Below, one piece after another: positions 1-5,913 of a DNA stretch of 10,549 nucleotides. The stretch lies in the NCBI GenBank assembly GCA_964613055.1, contig CAZTGD010000047.1, positions 1 through 10,549 of the forward strand. Direction: 5' to 3'. The notes under the pieces were generated by a model. The model was given only the letters and a program-made list of their open reading frames with translations, was not told where the DNA came from and did not search any database. The position numbers and the translations under genes are program-made. Numbering within the stretch: the first letter of the stretch is position 1; each line of letters starts with the position of its first letter. This stretch comes from JAXGMQ01 sp964613055 (GTDB taxonomy: Bacteria; Caldisericota; Caldisericia; JAAYUI01).

Positions 1-2
1 TT

Positions 3-39
3 CATACCCTCATAGTAACAAAAATTCTGCGTATGTCAA
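3..39 (-). promoter_or_regulatory. Leftward promoter with probable leaderless start codon at position 5
   Basis: On the minus strand TTGACA (39-34) is followed after 16 nt by TACTAT (17-12). Six nt later comes ATG (5-3), so the predicted transcription start falls on or beside the A of the start codon. This suggests a leaderless mRNA for a gene that leaves the left edge; only its first five bases (ATGAA) are inside the window. The same geometry is seen at hisS. The -35 lies inside the 24-bp element repeated at the other end of the window. The rest of 1-223 holds no convincing gene. A weak CTGTG/CACAG hairpin around 181-200, downstream of hisS, lacks a clear U-tract. A plus-strand frame open from the edge to 94 exists, but the promoter reading fits better. 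Confidence 0.5.
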
Positions 40-54
40 GTGCATAATGCCGTT
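31..54 (-). repeat. 24-bp inverted repeat, left copy
   Basis: These 24 bases match, in reverse complement and without a mismatch, positions 10498-10521. Read on the minus strand the element is AACGGCATTATG followed directly by CACTTGACATAC. It contains a 9-base palindrome (GCATTATGC) and a consensus -35 hexamer. Weaker similarity continues on both sides: TTAnnnAACGG before it, and xCA then TTTTGT after it. Exact identity over 24 bases is far beyond chance in a window of this size. The surroundings look like a promoter, so a shared regulatory element is the favoured reading; a recombination site is the alternative. Confidence 0.85.
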
Positions 55-223
55 TGATAATATTATTACAAATGGAGGAGTCGCTGGTTTATAAAGGGTT
101 AGTTTGATTGTTTTGCGTTATCCACATTGCCGCATCTGGTGTCTGATTGATGTTGATTTGTATTGAACAGAAGGGAAAGCTGTGGCTAAACTTCACAGTG
201 GATATCGGATCTTCGATGGAGTA

Positions 224-1513
224 TCAGCAGGATTGTCGGCTCAGGTGGTTCTTCAGGTTTTCCAGGTTTAAACTCTCCTGATCACGTGTGATAGTGTTCT
301 TAATGGTCACACTGTTGGATGTGTATTCGTCTTCACCGATGATTGCAATGTGCTTTACGCCTTTTCCTATGGCGTGTTTCATGTGCCACTTCATCTTCTT
401 GCCAATATAACCCATCATCACTCTCAACCCCAGCTTTCGAATCGAATCCGCGACCTTGAGGGCATACTCGGTGTGATTCTCCTCCATGCACATCACATAG
501 ACATCGGCAAATGAGGGTCTTTCTTCGGTCAACCCCAACTCCCGCATAGCCGATAGTATCCTGTCAAAACCAAGCGATGCACCAACGGCTGGTACGGGCT
601 TGCCAAGGAACATGCCGACAAGGTTGTCGTACCGTCCGCCCCCCGCCAGGGAACCAAACTGGATGCCCGTCAGGTTCGCCTCAAACACTGGACCGGTGTA
701 GTATGTTTGCCCGCGAGCGAGTGAGGGATCAAAGACGGCTTTACCACCCTGAAGCCTTGCAAGCTCAATTATTCTTGCGATCTTCAACGCGGAAGCCTTA
801 CCCTCTTCGCTGACAAGTGTGTCTGTTATCCTGGTCAGTTTATCTTCTCCGTCTCCATCTCCTGATATCATCTCAATGATCGTCTCGGGAGAGGATACAC
901 CGAGTTTGTTCAGTTCACAGGCAACACCATTCGCTCCAATCTTATCCAGCTTGTCGATGGCGATGATGGTCTGTTTGACTGTTTCCTGACTGACACCCGC
1001 GTTGATGAGCATCGCATTGAGTAGCTCTCTGGAGCTGACACGGACTTCGAAGTTGACAAAGCCTAGCGCTTCAAGGGATTTGCTGATAACGGTGATGATC
1101 TCAGCATCCGCCGCCAGGCTGTCGTCTCCAAGGATGTCTACATCACACTGATAGAACTCCCTGAATCTGCCCTTCTGTGGTCTGTCAGCCCGCCAGACCC
1201 TCTGGATCTGATAGCGCTTGAGCGGTAGTGGAATGTCCTGGTTGGTGGCAATCATCCGCGCGATCGGCACGGTTAGGTCATAGATGAGCCCGACGTGGCG
1301 GTCTCCGTGATCGTGGAAGTCATACATGAGCATCTCGGAGTCACCACCCTCCTTACCCGCAAGCGTCTCATAGTACTCAAGCGAGGGGGTCTCAATGGGG
1401 TCATAGGCGTATGATTCAAAGACCTCCCTTATGGCACGCATCATCCGCAGTCGCTCGATCATCTCAGAGGGCGTTGAGTCTCTGAATCCTGACAGTATCC
1501 TTGGTTTCTTCAT
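224..1513 (-). CDS. hisS: Histidyl-tRNA synthetase
   Basis: This cytosolic class II aminoacyl-tRNA synthetase charges tRNA-His with histidine, using ATP. From the start at 1513 the protein is 429 aa, a normal length for the family. The N-terminal MKKPRILSGFRD is typical. Visible motifs: motif 1 around Pro43 (PIETPSLEYY), YDLTVPIAR at 78-86, motif 2 at 105-129 (RVWRADRPQKGRFREFYQ), the histidine-specific YYTG loop near 264-275 and motif 3 near 308-318 (GASLGFDR). The anticodon-binding domain runs from about 333 to the end. The frame is open 20 codons further upstream to 1573, but a sigma70 promoter ends seven nt before the 1513 ATG, so transcripts from it could not include the longer form. The HRDC gene lies just upstream on the same strand, so read-through may also supply hisS. 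One oddity: the usual G-L/F-D-YYTG of the histidine A motif reads GQTYYTG. Confidence 0.97.
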   Translation of the reverse strand: MKKPRILSGFRDSTPSEMIERLRMMRAIREVFESYAYDPIETPSLEYYETLAGKEGGDSEMLMYDFHDHGDRHVGLIYDLTVPIARMIATNQDIPLPLKRYQIQRVWRADRPQKGRFREFYQCDVDILGDDSLAADAEIITVISKSLEALGFVNFEVRVSSRELLNAMLINAGVSQETVKQTIIAIDKLDKIGANGVACELNKLGVSSPETIIEMISGDGDGEDKLTRITDTLVSEEGKASALKIARIIELARLQGGKAVFDPSLARGQTYYTGPVFEANLTGIQFGSLAGGGRYDNLVGMFLGKPVPAVGASLGFDRILSAMRELGLTEERPSFADVYVMCMEENHTEYALKVADSIRKLGLRVMMGYIGKKMKWHMKHAIGKGVKHIAIIGEDEYTSNSVTIKNTITRDQESLNLENLKNHLSRQSC

Positions 1514-1549
1514 GCGTACATTTATACATGAAAACGCCCTTTTGGTAAA
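1513..1549 (-). promoter_or_regulatory. hisS promoter, apparently leaderless
   Basis: On the minus strand TTTACC (1549-1544), a 17-nt spacer and TATAAA (1526-1521) form a good sigma70 promoter. Seven nt separate the -10 from the ATG at 1513, placing the expected transcription start on the start codon. No Shine-Dalgarno sequence fits this ATG. The bases before the -35 (GGCAC) match those before the -35 at 9382. The promoter lies in the 94-nt gap after the HRDC gene, giving hisS independent transcription. Confidence 0.65.
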
Positions 1550-1607
1550 GTGCCTGGACGTTGAGAGTGTCACTGCAATTATCTGTCAAGGCCAACTGGA
1601 AAACAGA

Positions 1608-2144
1608 TCAGGTGTTCTCTCTGTGTCTCCTGACCATGCTTATGATCTCTGACCCATATCTCTCTTGTGTCTTCAACCCTATACCCTTTATCAGATGTAG
1701 TTTTGCGACCTGATCGGGCATGTTATCCACGATGCGGTCTATGGCGGAGTTTGAAAGGACCCTGTACAGAGGTACTCCCTCGTCCACCGCACGCTCTCGC
1801 CTCCAGGCGATAAGTGCATTTTTTAGTTCAGTACTGCCGGCAGTTGGCTCAAACTCCTCACGCCAAGGTATTCCCTTGGTTTTATTTGAATCTGTTGTAG
1901 AGGATTTTTCATCCTTTGACACTCCGTCACCACGTGATTCAAGATCATAGAATAAAACAAATACCTCCCACCGGTCCACCTTTCCTGCGACATACTCCTG
2001 ACTGACTGAAACTATGTGCTTACCTGCAAGAAAGGCATTCAAATTAGAAAGGTCTTTCTCTTGATCCTTAGTGTCAACATTTACTCTGAAGAGTTTACAC
2101 GCGACAGGAATGTTATAAACAATTTCTCCTGATGTTGTATACAC
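1608..2144 (-). CDS. HRDC-domain protein with a small N-terminal domain
   Basis: A 178-aa protein starting at GTG 2144. The C-terminal part, about residues 83-175, is an HRDC domain: LKNALIAWRRERAVDEGVP, then LSNSAIDRIV and IKGIGLKTQERYG. HRDC is a helical nucleic-acid-binding module best known from RecQ helicases and RNase D; here no helicase or nuclease domain accompanies it. Residues 1-70 form a compact alpha/beta segment (LNAFLAGKHIVSVSQEYV, then WEVFVLFYD). From memory this resembles the N-terminal domain of stand-alone HRDC proteins, some of which occur near diversity-generating retroelement reverse transcriptases; none is visible here. A charged Ser/Lys/Asp linker joins the two parts. 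The longer frame to 2216 is rejected because a promoter lies inside it and AAGGAGG (2160-2154) sits nine nt before GTG 2144. hisS follows 94 nt downstream on the same strand. Confidence 0.85.
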   Translation of the reverse strand: MYTTSGEIVYNIPVACKLFRVNVDTKDQEKDLSNLNAFLAGKHIVSVSQEYVAGKVDRWEVFVLFYDLESRGDGVSKDEKSSTTDSNKTKGIPWREEFEPTAGSTELKNALIAWRRERAVDEGVPLYRVLSNSAIDRIVDNMPDQVAKLHLIKGIGLKTQERYGSEIISMVRRHRENT

Positions 2145-2153
2145 GTCCACTAA

Positions 2154-2207
2154 CCTCCTTCGTTGTCCTACAATTGCCATTCTAACAGCAACAGTTGTGT
2201 TTGTCAA
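2154..2207 (-). promoter_or_regulatory. Sigma70 promoter and ribosome-binding site of the HRDC gene
   Basis: A near-consensus promoter on the minus strand: TTGACA (2207-2202), a 17-nt spacer, TAGAAT (2184-2179). Transcription should start near 2172. A strong AAGGAGG (2160-2154) lies nine nt before GTG 2144. Together they fix the translation start and show that the ATG codons at 2216, 2210 and 2180 are upstream of, or within, the promoter. Confidence 0.8.
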
Positions 2208-2330
2208 CATTTCCACACACTACATAAACAATAACAGAGAAAAACTAATTATTATGTTTATATAGGGTGTTAGTATGTAGAAAGGTGCAAAAAAAGTTGA
2301 TGAGAAGAGAGTTTATCAAGGTGGAAACAG

Positions 2331-2393
2331 ATGTTGAGTAAATGTTGGAAATGTGGAAAGAAAGGTTACAAATTCAATGACGAGAGCTCTTGA
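2331..2393 (+). CDS. 20-codon ORF with CWKCG knuckle, overlapping the Lon-like gene start
   Basis: ATG 2331 has the best ribosome-binding site in this intergenic region (AAGGTGG six nt upstream). It opens a 20-residue frame, MLSKCWKCGKKGYKFNDESS, ending at TGA 2391-2393. CWKCG is a single zinc-knuckle half-site. The frame runs into the much longer Lon-like frame in the +1 register, which is open across the same stretch. Three readings are possible. It may be the true N-terminus of the Lon-like protein, separated by a one-base error or a real frameshift. A +1 shift at TCT-TGA would continue as LEIDREG. Or it may be a translated leader peptide coupled to the Lon-like gene. The ribosome-binding site is clear; its purpose is inferred. 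No convincing -35/-10 pair was found between 2217 and 2330, although AT-rich TTTATATAG occurs near 2257. Confidence 0.45.
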   Translation: MLSKCWKCGKKGYKFNDESS

Positions 2394-5031
2394 AATAGAT
2401 CGTGAAGGGGTGCAGAATAAGAGCATGGAAAATGAGAAACTAATAAAACTGGGGCAGGTGAGACAGAAGGTATATCAAGATAGTGAATCCGAAGATAAGG
2501 CATTGGAATATATCGGGTTGTTAACAACGGAGATGGAGTTATTAGAAGAATTCATGAAAAATGCCGTAATCATGAGGGAAAAATTCTCAGAAAGCATAAA
2601 AATACTATTCACAATTGGAAGACACTCACAGTTTATGTTGGAAGCAATGAAGGGGCAGAGGAAGAAAGAAATAAAAAAGATATTAGAAGATGCAAAGAAA
2701 ATAAGCAGTGAATCATATGACAGGATACTTAAGTTGGAGCCATCAGATGACACGGATTTGAGGATGAAACTGCTGGTTATAAGGCAGAAGGAACAACACG
2801 AGAAAGCTCTAGAAGAGATAGACAGATATGAACAGAAGCATGGCAGGGACTCTCAAACGATAATGATGAGGGCAGACTATCACTACTTTAAGAAGGAAGG
2901 AGATAAAATAGAAGCGATTATACCTGAAATTGAGAAGATTGACGATGAGTTTAAACACTCGGCTATAGCGTATCTGAACATATATTCACAGATGGACAGT
3001 GGAAAACAGTCGGAAATAGCGATGAGAAACATCCTAAAGTCTATTGAAGAAAAACCAGAGTTGGATTTTTCATTTAGCATACTAAATCTGTATTGCGAAC
3101 ACATGAAGCCGATACCAAGTATAATGCGCGAGATACTGAGAGAAACACTAAAAACAAAAAGATCGATGGCGTTACTGTCAAACATAATGGGATTGTTTAT
3201 AAGGTTTACGATATTTTTCCCAGATGACGAGGTATTCAGAGAGTTGATACTCAAGGCGCATCCACTGGATATACCAGTGATAACAACACTATCTGCCTTG
3301 TGCATGCACTTTGACAACTATGGGATGGCACGATACATAATGAACAGTTGGTCTGACAGAAACGCATCCATGTCGCCACAGTTTGCGATATTTGTATCAA
3401 CAGTTGCCAAGGAGATGGCAGAGAAGTGTAACTCAGGGATAGGCATAAGACCAGTCAAATCAAAGGACGCAAAGAAGAGAATAGCAAGGTTGAAGGCTGA
3501 TCTGATATCAGCATCGATAAACGCACTGAGGAGATACACAACACTGGCGCCAGATGATCCTTCAGCACATTTGCAAATGGCTATGAGGCTAGTGGAGTTC
3601 AACCAGAAGGAAAAGGCGTTTGAGTTCTTTGAGAAGGCTAACAAACTCGATAAGAGCAATCAGCTTGCAAAGTTCAACATAGCCATGATCAAGAAGGAGA
3701 GTGGTGAGAATATTGAGGCGTATGAGCTGTTCAGGGAGATCATAAAGGAAAAGATGGTCAAGCCCGAGATAACTGTTGAGTCGATGATCCAGGCTTCAGA
3801 AATAGCCATTCGGTTTGGTTGGATCAAGGAGGGCGAAAGCTTTCTGGGTGCCGCAAAAGCAATAATGCCGTTTGATGAGAGGGTGACGACAAAGCTTGCA
3901 AAGATATACCTGAAGGAAGCCAAGATAATTGGATCGGAGTTTGCACTGGAGAAGGCTGAGGAACAGCTCGAGATATCAGTGTCTCATGACCCGAAGAACA
4001 TAGAGGCGATGTACTACCTGAGCCATGTAAGATACATGAAGCATGAGTATCTAATGGCGATAAGAAATCTGCTGAAGGTCTCGCAGTATGACAGTCCATT
4101 CAAGATGCTGTCTTACTTCTGGATTTCAAGATCGTACTACCAGCTCTACAAAAATCTGCTATTTTCAAAAAGGGAGTATCTGAAGACGGCAATTGAATAC
4201 GCAACAAAGCTCGAGAAGCTGACAGATCATCTGCCACTGGTGAGTGAGTACATAATGCACCTGAACAATGAGGCGTGCATTAAGCAGATGAGTGGACTAA
4301 TAGATGAGGAAAAGGACTACTGCAAGGTGGATCCTGAAGCCATTAGAATACAGAAAGAGAAACGAGAAACAATAGTAGATAAGATAAAGAAAGCGGACAA
4401 GTTTGATAAAGCTGGAGAGGTGAAGGTACTGGCTGTATTTGCCCCTCAGATGAACATAATAAATGAGAATGAAATCAATGACCCAAAAAGGTATTTTTCA
4501 ATAGGCTCCGTTGGCTGTATTGAGGTGTCATATCTGCCAGGGAATGGCGGGTATCAGGTGACAGGAAACCTCGGAGACTCATTCAAAAACAGCATAAAGG
4601 TAGCATACACTTACTTTGTCAGATATCTCCAGACCCACAACCTACAGCCAGACCTAGATAAAACTATGAATATACACGTGCCAGGCTGGATACCCAAGTA
4701 CGATGGACCTTCAGCTGGACTGCCCATATCCGTTGCCATGATATCAGCATACACTGGCACTCCCCTGCCAAAGATAATAACCATGACGGGTGAGGTAACA
4801 TCGATGGGCAAGGTCAGGACAGTGGGTGGAATAAAGGAAAAGATAGAGGCGACAAAGGAAAAGGGAGTCGACACCATCATTATACCCGCGGACAACAAGT
4901 GGGACTATCTGGATATGCTTCTGAAGAGAGAAGAGATAAAGGGCGAGGACATAAAGATTCCAGAGGTAATAGACGTAGAGACCGTGGATCAGGTGGTAGA
5001 GATGTTTGGCATAGGGCTCAAGGACTCATAA
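2353..5031 (+). CDS. TPR-like helical protein with C-terminal Lon-type (S16) protease domain
   Basis: An 892-aa protein from GTG 2353. Residues about 25-640 are almost all helical, with TPR-like units clearest from about 390 to 630 (for example APDDPSAHLQMAMRLVEF, then KEKAFEFFEKANKLDKSN, and later HDPKNIEAMYYLSHVRY). A charged linker follows. Residues about 715-885 form a Lon S16 domain: GSVGCIEVSYLPG, the catalytic serine in DGPSAG (Ser787), GEVTSMGKVRTVGG, the catalytic lysine in GGIKEK (Lys828) and IIIPADN. The 41-residue Ser-Lys spacing is close to that of Lon. No Walker A/B AAA+ module, signal peptide or membrane segment is seen, so it is probably a cytosolic, ATP-independent Lon-like peptidase with a TPR substrate- or partner-binding arm. 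The start is uncertain: GTG 2353 has no good ribosome-binding site, ATG 2377 and 2425 are alternatives, and the strong site upstream drives an out-of-frame ORF. It converges with the PKD-like gene, leaving only 42 nt between stops. Confidence 0.9.
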   Translation: MERKVTNSMTRALEIDREGVQNKSMENEKLIKLGQVRQKVYQDSESEDKALEYIGLLTTEMELLEEFMKNAVIMREKFSESIKILFTIGRHSQFMLEAMKGQRKKEIKKILEDAKKISSESYDRILKLEPSDDTDLRMKLLVIRQKEQHEKALEEIDRYEQKHGRDSQTIMMRADYHYFKKEGDKIEAIIPEIEKIDDEFKHSAIAYLNIYSQMDSGKQSEIAMRNILKSIEEKPELDFSFSILNLYCEHMKPIPSIMREILRETLKTKRSMALLSNIMGLFIRFTIFFPDDEVFRELILKAHPLDIPVITTLSALCMHFDNYGMARYIMNSWSDRNASMSPQFAIFVSTVAKEMAEKCNSGIGIRPVKSKDAKKRIARLKADLISASINALRRYTTLAPDDPSAHLQMAMRLVEFNQKEKAFEFFEKANKLDKSNQLAKFNIAMIKKESGENIEAYELFREIIKEKMVKPEITVESMIQASEIAIRFGWIKEGESFLGAAKAIMPFDERVTTKLAKIYLKEAKIIGSEFALEKAEEQLEISVSHDPKNIEAMYYLSHVRYMKHEYLMAIRNLLKVSQYDSPFKMLSYFWISRSYYQLYKNLLFSKREYLKTAIEYATKLEKLTDHLPLVSEYIMHLNNEACIKQMSGLIDEEKDYCKVDPEAIRIQKEKRETIVDKIKKADKFDKAGEVKVLAVFAPQMNIINENEINDPKRYFSIGSVGCIEVSYLPGNGGYQVTGNLGDSFKNSIKVAYTYFVRYLQTHNLQPDLDKTMNIHVPGWIPKYDGPSAGLPISVAMISAYTGTPLPKIITMTGEVTSMGKVRTVGGIKEKIEATKEKGVDTIIIPADNKWDYLDMLLKREEIKGEDIKIPEVIDVETVDQVVEMFGIGLKDS

Positions 5032-5073
5032 GAGGAATAGACAGCAGAGTTGACTTGATACAGTAAGCTCGAT

Positions 5074-5913
5074 TTACTTTCCACTGCCCTTGATGGTCAC
5101 CTCGTGGCAAAAGGTCTTTATGGGGATGTCATGCATGCTTGAATCTCTGTCGAGAAGCATTATCTGTATGAGATGATTCATATCCTGGCTCCACCTGTGA
5201 TATCTCTGATACTCATGCACAATGCCTGAGTCCTCATTCAAGTCCTGCTCAGGATTAAGAGTGACATTGAGAAGACCATCACCCCAGAAAATCATTACCT
5301 TATAATCATCAGGCTTATGACCCTTCCAATTGATATCGCATGTGAGTGTTAAGTTAACCAGATCATCGGCGAATTCAACATTTATGTTGGTAAAATCTGG
5401 TAAACTGTCTTTTTTATTGATTTTGACCATATAATGTTGCCAACCGAGACACCTATAACCGCTTTGGTTTTTGTCTGAATTGGCAATGAGTGATATCTGG
5501 TATGAGCCGTTCCTGCTGTAGGTATGTGTGTATGGGAAATCGCTAGCATCTGACACCTTTGAGCCATCCCCCCATAATAACTCTATGTATCCTGATGGAA
5601 AGCAGTACCACTCTGGATCGCAATACACGGTGACTGTTCGGTCGGATTCATTGATATCAAACGTTGCATTGGGAAGAGGATGAAGAGACTGGATTACCTG
5701 AATTGGTATTTCAAAATAGTTTTTCTGGATGTTGTCTTGACAGATAACTGTAAGACTAATTCTTTCACCAATGCATTTGTTGTAAACACTTTTGCTATTA
5801 ATCGTATACTTGACCGTTTCCGTATCGTTGCCGTCAACATGGACTGTGTTTGTTTTCAAGTCGCAATAGAGGATGTCACTGTCTTTAACTGAAAGAATCA
5901 AGAAGGGGGTCAC
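5074..5913 (-). CDS. PKD-like domain segment, probable frameshifted C-terminus of the stalk-domain protein
   Basis: A 279-codon frame, if begun at GTG 5913. It has no Shine-Dalgarno sequence and a stop only five codons upstream, so independent translation is doubtful. Two PKD-like beta-sandwich domains are visible. In the first, WGDG at 114-117 is followed by THTYSRNGSYQISLIA. In the second, WGDG at 190-193 is followed by HEY near 213. The first 80 residues look like one more beta-rich domain. There is no signal peptide. It overlaps the end of the upstream stalk-domain gene by 29 nt in another register. Removing one C from the five-C run at 5905-5909 joins the two into one secreted protein of about 890 aa, reading NNHSDPFLILSVKDSD across the seam. 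PKD domains usually mediate protein or carbohydrate contacts at the cell surface. It could instead be a separate, translationally coupled gene. Confidence 0.7.
   Translation of the reverse strand: MTPFLILSVKDSDILYCDLKTNTVHVDGNDTETVKYTINSKSVYNKCIGERISLTVICQDNIQKNYFEIPIQVIQSLHPLPNATFDINESDRTVTVYCDPEWYCFPSGYIELLWGDGSKVSDASDFPYTHTYSRNGSYQISLIANSDKNQSGYRCLGWQHYMVKINKKDSLPDFTNINVEFADDLVNLTLTCDINWKGHKPDDYKVMIFWGDGLLNVTLNPEQDLNEDSGIVHEYQRYHRWSQDMNHLIQIMLLDRDSSMHDIPIKTFCHEVTIKGSGK

Noticed and set aside
2..94. Plus-strand frame open from the left edge ending at TAA 94, encoding YVKCIMPF as a coding homologue of the right-edge frame
   Set aside because: Only the 24-bp element is shared and flanking residues do not match; nucleotide identity without synonymous change fits a DNA element better. 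Not fully excluded.
1514..1573. Upstream extension of hisS to the start at 1573
   Set aside because: The promoter -35 and -10 lie inside the extension, and the family N-terminus begins at MKKPRILSGFRD.
1561..1590. Additional CTTGACA at 1590-1584 between the HRDC gene and hisS as a second hisS promoter
   Set aside because: No acceptable -10 lies at 16-18 nt (TCTCAA or similar).
2145..2216. Upstream extension of the HRDC gene to ATG 2216
   Set aside because: A near-consensus promoter lies in it and an ideal ribosome-binding site points to GTG 2144.
3862..3876. 15-base match between the Lon-like gene and positions 43-57 at the left edge
   Set aside because: A single 15-mer match in a window this size is only mildly unlikely, and it covers only part of the 24-bp element without its -35.
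5032..5073. Terminator between the convergent Lon-like and PKD-like genes
   Set aside because: The 42-nt gap shows no stable hairpin followed by a T-tract on either strand.
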